From assembly GCA_024235995.1 (NCBI GenBank), contig JACKLI010000002.1:91347-155346 (forward strand): a stretch of 64,000 nucleotides of DNA, read 5' to 3'. Source of the stretch: Burkholderiaceae bacterium (GTDB taxonomy: Bacteria > Pseudomonadota > Gammaproteobacteria > Burkholderiales > Burkholderiaceae_C). Made by a program: the position numbers and the translations under genes. Shown piece after piece: positions 1 to 8,671 of this stretch (the stretch's first letter is position 1; each line of letters opens with the position of its first letter). The notes beneath the pieces were generated by a model. It had not been told where the DNA came from. It did no database searches and worked only from the letters and a program-made list of their open reading frames with translations.

Positions 1-660
1 GTGGTGTATTTCGTCACCCTGCTGCGCGGCTACCGCGCCGCCGACCTGACGGTGGTGTACCCGCTGGCGCGCGGCACCGGGCCGCTGCTGTCGTCCATCG
101 GCGCGGTGCTGCTGCTGGGCGAGGCCGTCACCCTGCCTGGCGTGCTGGGGGTGCTGGGCGTGGTGCTGGGGGTGGTCTTGATCGCGGGGGGCGCGCGGCT
201 GTGGCGCCCCGCCGCTTCGTCCGCAGCACGGGTGCAACTGCACCGCGGCCTGACTTACGGCCTGCTTACCGGCGTGTGGATTGCCGCCTACACCGTGGTG
301 GACGGCTACGCGGTGAAGGTGCTGGTGCTTTCGCCCATCCTGGTGGATTACGTGGGCAATGCCGGGCGCGTGCTGCTGCTGGCGCCCGTGGCCTGGCGCG
401 ACCGCGCCGCCACCGCGCGGCTGTGGCGCGCGCAGTGGCGCGGCGCTTTGGTCGTGGGCCTGTTCAGCCCCGTGGCCTATGTGCTGGTGCTCTACGCCGT
501 GCAGCAGGCGCCGCTGTCGCACGTGGCGCCGGCGCGCGAGGTGTCGATGCTGTTTGCCGCCCTGATCGGCGGGCGCCTGCTGGGCGAGGGCGACCGCGTG
601 GTGCGCGTGGCGGGGGCGCTGCTGATCGGCGCGGGCGTGGTGTTGCTGGCGCTGGGTTGA
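1..660 (+). CDS. EamA/DMT-family permease, N-terminus cut by window edge
   Basis: Integral-membrane transporter of the drug/metabolite (EamA) superfamily; substrate unknown. The frame is open from the first base, and the 219 visible residues contain about seven hydrophobic segments, including the motif VVYPLARGTGPLLSSIGAVLLLGE near the start (typical of an EamA repeat end) and its second-repeat counterpart near the C-terminus (APAREVSMLFAALIGG, LLGEG). Family members are about 280-300 residues with ten helices, so roughly the first 60-80 residues lie outside the window and the GTG at base 1 is probably not the true start. It is convergent with the SulP gene; a short interspersed repeat fills the gap. 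Family call firm, substrate unsupported. Confidence 0.85.
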   Translation: MVYFVTLLRGYRAADLTVVYPLARGTGPLLSSIGAVLLLGEAVTLPGVLGVLGVVLGVVLIAGGARLWRPAASSAARVQLHRGLTYGLLTGVWIAAYTVVDGYAVKVLVLSPILVDYVGNAGRVLLLAPVAWRDRAATARLWRAQWRGALVVGLFSPVAYVLVLYAVQQAPLSHVAPAREVSMLFAALIGGRLLGEGDRVVRVAGALLIGAGVVLLALG

Positions 661-722
661 ATTGAACCAAATCAACCGCTTGCCCGCATGGAACAAGCGC
701 GAAAAGCTATTGATTTATGAGC
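661..722 (-). repeat. Short interspersed repeat, copy A
   Basis: Minus-strand reading gives AAATCAATAGCT followed by TTCGCGCTTG and ATGCGGGC, the order seen in the other copies of this repeat family in the window (18663, 29217, 51668 and weaker ones). It sits between two convergent genes and overlaps the last codons of the sulP gene. No coding potential. Confidence 0.5.
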
Positions 723-2397
723 ATTGGGCGACTGCGCCGGCGGGCTGCTGCAGCGCGGCCAGCGCCTCGGCGTCGGTGCGCCACAGCTGCAGCAGCGGCG
801 AGGGCACCAGGGCGCCGGCGGCGCGCAGTACCTGGTCGGCCGGCAGCTTCAGGCCGCTGACCAGCAGGCGCACGCCGCGCTGCTCCAGCAAGGCCAGCAC
901 GCGGGCAAACACCTCGGCGCCGGTGGCGTCGATGTGGTTGATGGGCTGCGCCAGCAGGCAGACCTGGCGGGTGCCGGGGTGCTCGCTCAGGTACTCCACC
1001 ACGCAGCGTTCGAAGGCGCCGGCGCTGGCAAAGTCCAGCGCCGCGTCCATGCGCAGGGCCAGCGTGTGCGGCGCCAGCGGCGGCAACTGCCACAGGTGGC
1101 GGTCGCGCAGGGTGCCGTCGGGGTGCAGGCCCACCTCGATGATGCGCGGGTGCAGGTTGCGGTACAGGTAGTGCGACAGCGCCATCAGCACGCCGGCCAG
1201 CACGCCCCAGTACAGCCGCGGCGCGGCGGCGATGGTGATGGCAAACGTCAGCGCGGCGATCACGCCCTCCACGCGCGAGATGCGCCACAGGCGCACGAAC
1301 TCGCGCGGCCGGATCAGCCCCACCACGGCCACCACCACGATGGCCGCCAGCACCGCCTGCGGCACGTGGCGCAGCGTCGGCGTGAACAGCAGCAGCGCCA
1401 GCAGCACCACCGCCACCGAGAAGACCGTGGCCCAGCCGGTCTGCGCACCGGCGTACAGGTTGAGCGCCGAGCGCGAGAACGACGAGCTGGTGGCAAACGC
1501 GCCCGACAGGCCCGAGGCGATCTTGGCCAGGCCCTGGCCGATCAGGTCCTGGTCCTGGTCCCAGCGCTCGCCCTTGCGCTGGTTGTCCACCTTGGCGCTG
1601 GAGGCGGTCTCCAGAAAGCTGATCAGGGTGACCACCAGCGTGGGCAGCACCAGCTGCCCCAGCGCCTGCCAGCCCGGCCAGGTGGGGATGTACAGCGAGG
1701 GCAGGCCCGAGGGCAGCGCGCCGATCACCTTGCCGCCCGTGGCCTCGAAGCCGGTCAGCCAGCTCACGCCGGCGGCGATCAGCACGATCACCAGGATGCT
1801 GGGAAAGGCCGGGCGCCAGCGCCGCGCCAGCCACAGCAGCGCCAGCGACGCCAGTCCGAAGGCCGCCGCCGCGGGGTTGATGGCCGGCTGCGCCAGCAGG
1901 CCCGTCCAGCCGCCGGCCAAGCCCAGCAGCGCCGGCAGCTGCGAGCTGACGATCAGCACCGCCGCCGCCTGCGTGAAGGCCGTCAGCACGGGCGAGTTGA
2001 CCAGGTTGAGCAGCCAGCCGAAGCGCGCCAGGCCCAGCGCCGCCTGCAGCGCGCCCGACAGCAGCGCCAGCCACACCGCCAGGTCCACCCACTCGGGGCT
2101 GCCCGGCTGCGCCAGCGGCGCCAGGCCGGCGTAGATCAGCAGGCTGGTCAGGGCCACCGGTCCCACCGACAGCCGCGCCGAGGCCGAGAACAGCACCGCC
2201 ACCAGCGCCGGCAGCAGCGAGGCGTAGATGCCCGTGATCAGCGGCATGCCGGCCAGCTGCGCATAGGCCACGCCTTGCGGGATCACCATCAGCCCCACCG
2301 TCAGGCCGGCCAGGGCCTCGCCCCGCAACAAGGCCCGGGTCGGGCGCGGCCAGCGCAGAAAGGGCAGGCGACGGGTCAGGCCGGGGGGCAGGGACAT
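715..2397 (-). CDS. SulP-family inorganic anion transporter
   Basis: Predicted inner-membrane permease of the SulP/SLC26 family (sulfate, bicarbonate or related anions), 560 residues, the usual length. The N-terminal half carries the family signature region IPQGVAYAQLAGMPLITGIY followed by SVGPVALTSLL. Many hydrophobic spans extend to about residue 420, and a cytoplasmic STAS domain occupies roughly residues 440-550 (LALRMDAALDFASAGAFE; HIDATGAEVFARVLALLEQRG). Monocistronic, convergent with the EamA gene and divergent from the DUF4124 gene. The conserved context does not separate sulfate from bicarbonate transport, so the substrate is left open. Confidence 0.9.
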   Translation of the reverse strand: MSLPPGLTRRLPFLRWPRPTRALLRGEALAGLTVGLMVIPQGVAYAQLAGMPLITGIYASLLPALVAVLFSASARLSVGPVALTSLLIYAGLAPLAQPGSPEWVDLAVWLALLSGALQAALGLARFGWLLNLVNSPVLTAFTQAAAVLIVSSQLPALLGLAGGWTGLLAQPAINPAAAAFGLASLALLWLARRWRPAFPSILVIVLIAAGVSWLTGFEATGGKVIGALPSGLPSLYIPTWPGWQALGQLVLPTLVVTLISFLETASSAKVDNQRKGERWDQDQDLIGQGLAKIASGLSGAFATSSSFSRSALNLYAGAQTGWATVFSVAVVLLALLLFTPTLRHVPQAVLAAIVVVAVVGLIRPREFVRLWRISRVEGVIAALTFAITIAAAPRLYWGVLAGVLMALSHYLYRNLHPRIIEVGLHPDGTLRDRHLWQLPPLAPHTLALRMDAALDFASAGAFERCVVEYLSEHPGTRQVCLLAQPINHIDATGAEVFARVLALLEQRGVRLLVSGLKLPADQVLRAAGALVPSPLLQLWRTDAEALAALQQPAGAVAQCS

Positions 2398-2496
2398 GGG
2401 GTGTCGTGGATGTCAGCGCGGGCGAGCGTCGGACGTTACATTGCGCAGGTGCGCCGCAAAAAACGCGCGCGTGTCACTGTCCTTGTCGGGAGAACG

Positions 2497-3090
2497 ATGA
2501 TACCCATCCCCACCTCGCGCTGGCTGCCGGGCGCGCTCGCCACTCTTGTCGCCCTGGCGCTGGGCCTGCCCTTGGCCGCCGCCGCCCAGGCCTACAAATG
2601 CGTGGACGCGGCCAGCGGGCGCACGCTCTACACCGACCAGCCCTGCAAGGGCGGCGCCACCGTGGTGCCCAGGCCCACCGACGAGCAGCTGCGCCTGGAC
2701 GCCGAGCGTGCGCAGCAGGCGCGCGAGCGCGGCCTGCAGGAGCGCGAGCAGGCTGTGCAGCGCGAGCAGGACCGGCTGGACGCGGCGCGAGCCGCCGAGG
2801 CGCAGCGCCCGCCGCCCGTGCCACCGTCCGAGTCGGCGGCCTGCCGCGTGGCGCGCGAGGAGGCGAGCTTTCGCGCCGCCAGCGTGACGGCCAGCGAGGA
2901 GCAGATCCGCACCGCCCGCGCCAACGCCGCGCTGGCCTGCGGGCAGCCCGCGCCGCCCGAGATCGTGGTGGCGCCACCGCCGCGCTGGCGCCCGCACCCC
3001 TGGCCCGACCGGCCGCCGCCCGTGCGGCCGCGCCCGGTGGCCTCGCAGCCCAGCTACGCGCCGGGCACCGAGCCGCTGCCGATGCGTTGA
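2497..3090 (+). CDS. DUF4124 domain secreted protein
   Basis: Protein of 197 residues with a signal peptide (hydrophobic core LVALALGLPLAAAAQA, cleavage likely after AQA). A DUF4124 domain follows at about residues 34-60 (YKCVDAASGRTLYTDQPC), the short cysteine-containing motif of many betaproteobacterial periplasmic proteins of unknown role. The middle is an Arg/Glu-rich predicted coiled coil and the C-terminus is Pro/Arg-rich. The frame is open far upstream, but the ATG at 2497 is chosen because the signal peptide begins there; the upstream extension is antisense to sulP. Function unknown. Confidence 0.8.
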   Translation: MIPIPTSRWLPGALATLVALALGLPLAAAAQAYKCVDAASGRTLYTDQPCKGGATVVPRPTDEQLRLDAERAQQARERGLQEREQAVQREQDRLDAARAAEAQRPPPVPPSESAACRVAREEASFRAASVTASEEQIRTARANAALACGQPAPPEIVVAPPPRWRPHPWPDRPPPVRPRPVASQPSYAPGTEPLPMR

Positions 3091-3101
3091 CGTGAAGCCC
3101 T

Positions 3102-4424
3102 TCAACGCTGGGGCATGTCCTTGTAGGAGTAGCCCAGGCTGATCGTGGCGTCCTCGGGGATGGGCGGCATGCTGTCGTTCCAGGCCTGCCAGTCGGCGCG
3201 CATCGTCTGCAGCCGCTCGGGCTCCTTCCTGGCCAGGTTGGCGCGCTCGCGCTCGTCCTGCGGGATGTTGAACAGGTACTCGTTGTCGTCCACCTTCAGG
3301 TACTTCCAGTCGCCCACGCGCAGCGCGCGCTGGTCGCGGTGGTTCATGCGGAAGTGCAGCGGGCGCTCGAACTGGTGCGCCGCATCGCGCAGCACCGGCA
3401 GCAGCGACACGCCGTCCAGCGGATAGCCGGGGTGCGCGGCCACGCCGGCCGCCGCCAGCATGGTGGCCGACCAGTCCATGGTCATGCACAGCTGCCGGCT
3501 CACGCCGCCGGGCCGGATGACGGCGGGCCAGTGCGCGATCCAGGGCACGCGGATGCCGCCCTCGGTCAGGTCCATCTTGCCGCCCACCAGCGGCCAGTTG
3601 TCCGAGAAGCGCTCGCCGCCGTTGTCGCTGGTGAACACGACCAGGGTGTCGTCCAGCTGGCCGGTGCGGCGCAGCGCGTCCATGATCCAGCCGATGCCCT
3701 CGTCCATGTGGTGGATCATGCGGCGATAGACGTGGATGTTGCCCGCCGCCAGGTCGAACAGGTTGTCCTTGATGGTCGGTGCGCGCTCGGCGTCGTCGCG
3801 TGTCTCCCACGGCCAGTGCGGCGCGGTGTAGTGCAGGCTGATGAAAAACGGTGCGTCCTGCGCGGCCATGCGCTCGACGTAATCGACCGTGCGGCGCGAC
3901 AGCAGGTCGGTCAGGTAGCCGTCCTCGTGGTGCTCCACGCCGTTGCACCACAGATCGTGCTGGCCGCTGGAGTCGCAGTGGGTGAAGTAGTCCACCCCGC
4001 CGGCCAGCGGGCCGTAGCATTCCTCGTAGCCCGACTGCTGCGGCCCGAAGTGCGGCCCGAAGCCCAGGTGCCACTTGCCGATCAGCGCCGTGCGGTAGCC
4101 CGCGCCGCGCAGCAGCGAGGGCAGGGTGGGGTGATCGGGCGGCAGGCCCAGCGTGGTGCTGCCGCGGCTCTTGCTGTTGATGGGCTCCTCGGCCGCGCCG
4201 CGCAGGCGGTACTGGTAGCGCGCCGTCATCAGCGCAAAGCGCGTGGGCGAGCACACCGGCGAGTTGCTGTAGCCCTGGGTCAGCAGCAGCCCTTGCGCGG
4301 CCAGGCGGTCGAGCACCGGCGACACCGGGCCCCAGGGCTCGTCGCGCCCGCCGTAGCAGCCCAGGTCGGCGTAGCCCAGGTCGTCGGCGACGATGTAGAG
4401 GATGTTGGGTCGTTTGATGGTCAT
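3102..4424 (-). CDS. Sulfatase (arylsulfatase family)
   Basis: Hydrolase of the alkaline-phosphatase/sulfatase superfamily, 440 residues. N-terminal NILYIVADDLGYADLGCYGG supplies the metal-binding Asp pair (D14, D15). The formylglycine motif is VCSPTR with Cys58, the C-x-P-x-R type converted by formylglycine-generating enzyme in aerobes. Further metal-site motifs are KWHLGFG and VVFTSDNGGE. No signal peptide is visible, so a cytoplasmic location is inferred. It lies just downstream of two Bug solute receptors on the same strand, which suggests uptake and desulfation or hydrolysis of an organic acid or ester, but the substrate cannot be read from sequence. Confidence 0.88.
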   Translation of the reverse strand: MTIKRPNILYIVADDLGYADLGCYGGRDEPWGPVSPVLDRLAAQGLLLTQGYSNSPVCSPTRFALMTARYQYRLRGAAEEPINSKSRGSTTLGLPPDHPTLPSLLRGAGYRTALIGKWHLGFGPHFGPQQSGYEECYGPLAGGVDYFTHCDSSGQHDLWCNGVEHHEDGYLTDLLSRRTVDYVERMAAQDAPFFISLHYTAPHWPWETRDDAERAPTIKDNLFDLAAGNIHVYRRMIHHMDEGIGWIMDALRRTGQLDDTLVVFTSDNGGERFSDNWPLVGGKMDLTEGGIRVPWIAHWPAVIRPGGVSRQLCMTMDWSATMLAAAGVAAHPGYPLDGVSLLPVLRDAAHQFERPLHFRMNHRDQRALRVGDWKYLKVDDNEYLFNIPQDERERANLARKEPERLQTMRADWQAWNDSMPPIPEDATISLGYSYKDMPQR

Positions 4425-4476
4425 ATCGTCTGTTTGCCCGGATACATCAAGCGCAAGCAGCTATCAAAAACAGAGT
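4425..4476 (-). repeat. Short interspersed repeat, copy E (partial)
   Basis: Read on the minus strand: TTTTTGATAGCTGCTTGCGC then GATGTATCCGGGC. This is the AGCT-GCGC-CGGGC order of the repeat family. It fills the space between the sulfatase start and the upstream Bug gene stop. Partial and more divergent than copies B and D. Confidence 0.4.
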
Positions 4477-4477
4477 A

Positions 4478-5452
4478 TCACTCGACGTGCATGCCGGTGG
4501 CGCGGATCACCCGCTCGTAGCGCTGCGACAGCTCGGCGATGCGCTGGCTGGCCGCGGCGCCGGTCAGTCCCTCTTGGAACAGGTCCAGATCGACCAGGCG
4601 CTTCTTCACCTCGGGCTGCGCCAGCGCGTCGGCGAAGGCCTTTTGCAGCGTTTGCACCACGGCATCGGGCGTGGCCGCGGGGACCATGGCGAGGTACAGC
4701 ACCTCCTGCTCCAGGTTCTTGTGGCCGGCCTCGGCCACGGTGGGGATGTCGGGGGCCAGCGCCGATCGCTGGCGGCTGGTGACGGCCAGCGCGGTGATCT
4801 TGCCGGCCTTGACGAAGGGCAGCATGCCGGGCGTGGCCAGCACGCCGCCGTCCACCTCGCCCGCCAGCACGGCGTTGACGGCGGGGCTGTTGCCCTTGTA
4901 GGGGATCTGCGTGATCTTCATGCCGGTGTCTTCCTTCATCATCTCTACCGCCAGGTGGCCGGGGCTGCCCGAGCCGGCGGAGGCGAAGTTGATGTTCTTC
5001 TTCTGACCGGCTGCGACCAGCTCGGCCAGGGTCTTGTAGCCGGTCTTGGGATGCACGCCCACCAGCATGCCCGATGAGGCCATCACCATCACCGGCCTGA
5101 AGTCGGCCGGCTTGAAGGGCAGCGATTTGTAGATGTGCGGGTTGACGGTGAAGGCGGTGTCGATGCCGATCAGCAGGGTGTAGCCGTCGGGCTCGCTCTT
5201 GGCCACCGCGTCGGCGCCGATGTTGCCCGAGGCGCCGGGTTTGTTCTCGATGATGAAGCTCTGCTTGAGCGTTTTTTGCAGCTCGGCGGCGATCGAGCGG
5301 GCGATGATGTCCGAGGGCCCGCCGGGCGGGAAGTTGTTGACGATCCGGACCGTCCTGGCAGGGTAGCTGCCCTGGGCCAGCGCGGGGGCGACCAGGGCGG
5401 CGGCGCACAGCGCGGCCAGGGCGCCGCGCCAAAGGCGTTTCGTCGTGAGCAT
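4478..5452 (-). CDS. Bug-family (tripartite tricarboxylate transporter) solute-binding protein
   Basis: Periplasmic receptor of 324 residues. It begins with a signal peptide (LTTKRLWRGALAALCAAALVA..ALAQ). The Bug-type start of the mature protein, YPARTVRIVNNFPPGGPSDI, contains the conserved PGGPSD loop, followed by IIENKPGASGNIGADAVAKS. These proteins bind carboxylates such as aromatic acids, citrate or urocanate for TTT transporters, and many are orphans without adjacent TctA/TctB. No TctAB gene lies here. The ATG at 5452 is chosen because the signal peptide starts there, although the frame is open much further upstream. Downstream of a second Bug gene (26 bp gap), so co-transcription is likely. 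Confidence 0.9.
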   Translation of the reverse strand: MLTTKRLWRGALAALCAAALVAPALAQGSYPARTVRIVNNFPPGGPSDIIARSIAAELQKTLKQSFIIENKPGASGNIGADAVAKSEPDGYTLLIGIDTAFTVNPHIYKSLPFKPADFRPVMVMASSGMLVGVHPKTGYKTLAELVAAGQKKNINFASAGSGSPGHLAVEMMKEDTGMKITQIPYKGNSPAVNAVLAGEVDGGVLATPGMLPFVKAGKITALAVTSRQRSALAPDIPTVAEAGHKNLEQEVLYLAMVPAATPDAVVQTLQKAFADALAQPEVKKRLVDLDLFQEGLTGAAASQRIAELSQRYERVIRATGMHVE

Positions 5453-5478
5453 GATGGAAGGCGTCCTGCGTTCGTCGA

Positions 5479-6441
5479 TCAGGGTTGGTAGCCCGACTGC
5501 TGCACCACCGGCGCCCACTGCGCGCGGTAGGCCTTGAGCATGGCGGCGGTCTGCGCCGCCGTGGCCGACACCGGCACCATCTTGGCGTCGTGGAACTTGC
5601 GCCGCGTGTCCTCGTCCTTCATCACCTCGGCAATGGCCTGCGACAGGCGCGCCACCTCGGCCTTGGGCATGCTGGCCGGGGCGAAGAAGGCGTTCCAGCC
5701 GGTGGCCACCAGATCCAGCCCCGACTCCTTGTAGGTCGGCACGTCCGGCGCGAAGCCGGAGCGCTTGGCGCCCGAGCTGGCCAGGATGTGCAGCTTGCCC
5801 GCCTCGTGCTGGGGCAGCAGGGTGTCCAGCGTGTCGAAGGCCACCGGCACCTGGCCGCCGATCAAGTCGGTCATCAGCGGCCCCGAGCCGCGGTAGCCCA
5901 CCACCTGGCCCTTCACATGCGCCTTCTCGCTGGTCATCAGGGCAAAGAAGTGCGGCAGGCTGCCGGTGGCCGGCACGCCGAAATTGGCCTGCTTGGGGTT
6001 GGCGCGCAGCCAGGCCAGCAGGTGCGACAGCGACTTGACCGGCACGGCGGTGGCCACCGCGGCGCCGAACTCGTATTCGCTGACCTGCGCCACGGGCTGG
6101 AAGTCGGCCTGCGGGTCGTAGCCCGCGTCCTTGAACACCAGCGGCGCCACCACGATGGTGGCCGGGTTGGCCAGCACCAGTTCGCGCCGGCTGGCGGGCG
6201 CCAGCTTGCTTTGCTGCATGGCCAGGCGCCCGCCGGCGCCGGTCTTGTTCTCGACCACCACCACCTCGCCCAGCTTGGCGCCCAGCTTGTCGCCGATGAT
6301 GCGGGCGGTGCGGTCGCTGGAGCCGCCGGGCGCGTAGGGCACGACCAGATGCAGGGGGCCCTTGTCCTGGCTCCAGGCGGGGGCGACGATGGAAGCTGCG
6401 GCCAGCGCGGCGGCGGATTTCAGTGCGGAGCGTCGGAGCAT
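5479..6441 (-). CDS. Bug-family solute-binding protein
   Basis: Second Bug receptor, 320 residues from the ATG at 6441 (MLRRSALKSAAALAAASIVAPAWSQ, an apparent signal peptide). An ATG at 6486 would add 15 residues before the signal peptide and is less likely. Diagnostic blocks are LVVPYAPGGSSDRTARIIGD and VVVENKTGAGGRLAMQQSK; the ligand loop reads PGGSSD rather than PGGPSD. It is only distantly similar to its neighbour at 4478, so the two probably bind different ligands. Divergent from the MarR gene at 6545, a common arrangement for MarR control; no operator was identified. Confidence 0.9.
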   Translation of the reverse strand: MLRRSALKSAAALAAASIVAPAWSQDKGPLHLVVPYAPGGSSDRTARIIGDKLGAKLGEVVVVENKTGAGGRLAMQQSKLAPASRRELVLANPATIVVAPLVFKDAGYDPQADFQPVAQVSEYEFGAAVATAVPVKSLSHLLAWLRANPKQANFGVPATGSLPHFFALMTSEKAHVKGQVVGYRGSGPLMTDLIGGQVPVAFDTLDTLLPQHEAGKLHILASSGAKRSGFAPDVPTYKESGLDLVATGWNAFFAPASMPKAEVARLSQAIAEVMKDEDTRRKFHDAKMVPVSATAAQTAAMLKAYRAQWAPVVQQSGYQP

Positions 6442-6544
6442 GGCGAGGGGTTCCCTTCCTGGGTTGAGCAAAATGACCGGGGTCAAGCACTGTAGGCGCG
6501 TACCCTTGAATTGACAAAATCAATCCATCCCCGGAATTTCCCCA

Positions 6545-7018
6545 ATGACCCCACGCGATCTGCTCCATCCCCAGACCCTGGACGACATGCTGCTGTACGT
6601 GATGTGGCAGCTGCAGGCCTGCGCGGGCAGCGTGGTGGTGCGCCTGTGCGAGGGCGAGTTCGGCATCACGCGGCGCGAGTGGCGCGTGCTGGCGCAACTG
6701 GCCGCGCACGAGGGCGTGCAGTCCTCCGAGCTGGCGCGCCACGCCTCGCTGGACCGCGCCCGCACCTCGCGCGCGCTGACGGGCCTGGTGGCCAAGGGCC
6801 TGGTCGAACGCACGCCGCGCGAGGGCGATCGGCGCGAGGTCCTGGTGCACCTGACGGCGCAGGGCCGCGCGCTGCACGCCGCCCTGCTGCCGCGCGTGGC
6901 GCAAATCAACCGCGAGCTGCTGTCGGCCCTGGACGAGGGCGAGGTGCGCCAGCTGGTACGGTTTTTGGAGCGCCTGCAGCGGCAGGCCGAGGCGATGCGG
7001 GCCGATCGGGCGCCGTAG
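6545..7018 (+). CDS. MarR-family transcriptional regulator
   Basis: Winged-helix DNA-binding protein of 157 residues. The helix-turn-helix and wing are visible at about residues 55-100: REWRVLAQLAAHEGVQSSEL, ALTGLVAKGLVERTPREGDRRE, the last being the classic MarR D-x-R wing. Members act as dimers, usually repressing a divergent or adjacent gene and releasing DNA on binding a small phenolic or carboxylic ligand. It is divergent from the two Bug receptor genes (103 bp gap), which are its likely targets by position; that is inference. Confidence 0.9.
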   Translation: MTPRDLLHPQTLDDMLLYVMWQLQACAGSVVVRLCEGEFGITRREWRVLAQLAAHEGVQSSELARHASLDRARTSRALTGLVAKGLVERTPREGDRREVLVHLTAQGRALHAALLPRVAQINRELLSALDEGEVRQLVRFLERLQRQAEAMRADRAP

Positions 7019-7064
7019 CCGGCGGTCGAGCCGCGCGGCGGCATATGCACATCGCCAAAGAGTC

Positions 7065-7094
7065 TTTGGGGCCACGCCCAGCGGTTCTTACAAT
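7065..7094 (+). promoter_or_regulatory. Possible sigma-70 promoter of the amino-acid ABC operon
   Basis: TTTGGG (7065-7070) and TACAAT (7089-7094) are 18 bp apart, about 60 bp upstream of the receptor start at 7153. The -10 box is good, the -35 box weak. Position in the gap after the MarR gene makes it the best candidate in this interval. Confidence 0.35.
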
Positions 7095-7152
7095 TTCAGG
7101 TCTGTCGGGCGGCCATGGGCGGGACGCGCCCCTTTGTTGGAGAATTTGCATC

Positions 7153-7959
7153 ATGAACATTTTGAAGAAGCTGTTGCTGGCCCTGGGCCTGGGCGCCGGT
7201 CTGGGCATGCTGGCGGCCGCGCCGGCCCTGGCGGCGAGCGACGACCTGGCCGCGATCCAGAAGGCCGGCGTGATCCGCATCGGCACCGAAGGCACCTACG
7301 CGCCCTTCACCTACCACGAGACCTCGGACAACAAGCTGGTCGGCTTCGACGTCGACATTGGCCGCGCGATCGCCGCCAAGCTGGGCGTCAAGCCCGAGTT
7401 CGTCGAAGGCAAGTGGGACGGCCTGATTGCCGGCCTGAACGTCAACCGCTACGACGTGGTGATCAACCAGGTCGGCATCTCGGCCGAGCGCCAGGCCAAG
7501 TACGACTTCTCCAAGCCTTACATCGCCTCGGCCGCCGCGCTGATCGTGCGCGCGGACAACAACGCCATCCACGGCTTTGCCGACCTGAAGGGCAAGCGCT
7601 CGGCCAACAGCATCAGCAGCAACTTCGCCAAGCTGGCCGAGCGCAACGGCGCCGAGGTGGTGGCGGTGCAGGGCTTCAACGACGCCGTGGCGCTGCTGCT
7701 GGCGGGCCGCGTGGACGCCACCGTCAACGACTACCTGTCCTACCTGGACTTCAAGAAGCAGCAGCCCCAGGCCAAGCTGAAGGTGGTGGCGCGCGACGAC
7801 AGCGCCGAGTTCGGCCGCTCCGGCGTGCTGATGCGCAAGGGCCAGCCGCAGCTGAAGGCCGCCATCGACAAGGCCATCGACGCCCTCATCGCCGACGGCA
7901 CGTACAAGAAGATCTCCGAGCAGTATTTCGGCGAAGACCTCGCGTCCAAGATCCGCTGA
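7153..7959 (+). CDS. Polar amino-acid ABC transporter substrate-binding protein
   Basis: Periplasmic receptor of the SBP_bac_3 family, 268 residues. Signal peptide MNILKKLLLALGLGAGLGML..PALA is followed by the family start IQKAGVIRIGTEGTYAPFTY. Other family blocks are GFDVDIGRAIAAKLG, WDGLIAGLNVNRYDVVINQV and KYDFSKPYI. The overall pattern is close to cystine (FliY/TcyJ-type) receptors, but specificity is not secure. A Shine-Dalgarno-like GGAG sits upstream of the ATG. First gene of a three-gene operon with the permease at 7991 and ATPase at 8668. Confidence 0.92.
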   Translation: MNILKKLLLALGLGAGLGMLAAAPALAASDDLAAIQKAGVIRIGTEGTYAPFTYHETSDNKLVGFDVDIGRAIAAKLGVKPEFVEGKWDGLIAGLNVNRYDVVINQVGISAERQAKYDFSKPYIASAAALIVRADNNAIHGFADLKGKRSANSISSNFAKLAERNGAEVVAVQGFNDAVALLLAGRVDATVNDYLSYLDFKKQQPQAKLKVVARDDSAEFGRSGVLMRKGQPQLKAAIDKAIDALIADGTYKKISEQYFGEDLASKIR

Positions 7960-7990
7960 TCGCGTCCCGTCGCACACCGACTGAGGGATC

Positions 7991-8671
7991 GTGCCGGACT
8001 GGCTGCTCCTGATGTGGCAATCCCTCGGGCCTTTGCTGGTCGGGGGAATCAAGTTCACGGTGCCGCTGGCGCTGCTGTCGTTTGCCGCCGGCCTGGTGCT
8101 GGCTTTCGCGGCCGCGCTGGCGCGCCTGTTCGGGCCTGCGCCGCTGGTGGCGCTGGTGCGCTTTTACATCTGGCTGATCCGCGGCACGCCGCTCTTGGTG
8201 CAGCTGTTCGTCATCTTCTACGGCCTGCCCAGCGCGGGCATCGTGCTCGACCCGCTGGTGGCGGCGCTGATCGGCTTTTCGCTCAACATCGGCGCCTACA
8301 ACGCCGAGGTGATCCGCGGCGCCATCGAGGCCATCCCCCGCGGCCAGTGGGACGCCGCCTACTCGCTCAGCATGACGCGCGCGCAGGCGCTGCGCCGCAC
8401 CATCCTGCCGCAGGCCGCGCGCGTGGCCGTGCCGCCGCTGGCCAACTCCTTCATCGCGCTGGTCAAGGACACGTCACTCGCCGCGGTCATCACCGTGCCC
8501 GAGATCTTCCAGGCCGCGCAGCGCATCGCCTCGGTCACCTACGAGCCGCTGGTGCTGTACGTCGAGGCGGCGCTGATCTACCTGGTGCTGTGCTCGGTGC
8601 TGTCGTCGCTGCAGGGGCGGCTGGAGCGTTATTTCAGCCGCCACGCGGTGTTTGCCGAGGGCCAGCGATGA
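7991..8671 (+). CDS. Amino-acid ABC transporter permease
   Basis: Inner-membrane subunit of a His/Glu/Gln/Cys-type importer, 226 residues, GTG start at 7991. It shows the family-specific WLIRGTPLLVQLFVIFYGLP segment and the EAA loop that contacts the ATPase (EAIPRGQWDAAYSLSMTRAQ, then QALRRTILPQA). About five membrane spans, the usual number. Stop overlaps the next start as ATGA at 8668-8671, indicating translational coupling with the ATPase gene. Confidence 0.92.
   Translation: MPDWLLLMWQSLGPLLVGGIKFTVPLALLSFAAGLVLAFAAALARLFGPAPLVALVRFYIWLIRGTPLLVQLFVIFYGLPSAGIVLDPLVAALIGFSLNIGAYNAEVIRGAIEAIPRGQWDAAYSLSMTRAQALRRTILPQAARVAVPPLANSFIALVKDTSLAAVITVPEIFQAAQRIASVTYEPLVLYVEAALIYLVLCSVLSSLQGRLERYFSRHAVFAEGQR

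Noticed and set aside
724..2496. Long plus-strand open frame upstream of the DUF4124 gene
   Set aside because: It is the antisense of sulP, low-complexity Arg/Gln/Ala-rich, and homology starts only at 2497.
5453..7075. Continuous minus-strand frame extending the first Bug gene to 865 codons
   Set aside because: The extra part is antisense or out-of-frame shadow of the second Bug and MarR genes; the signal peptide begins at 5452.
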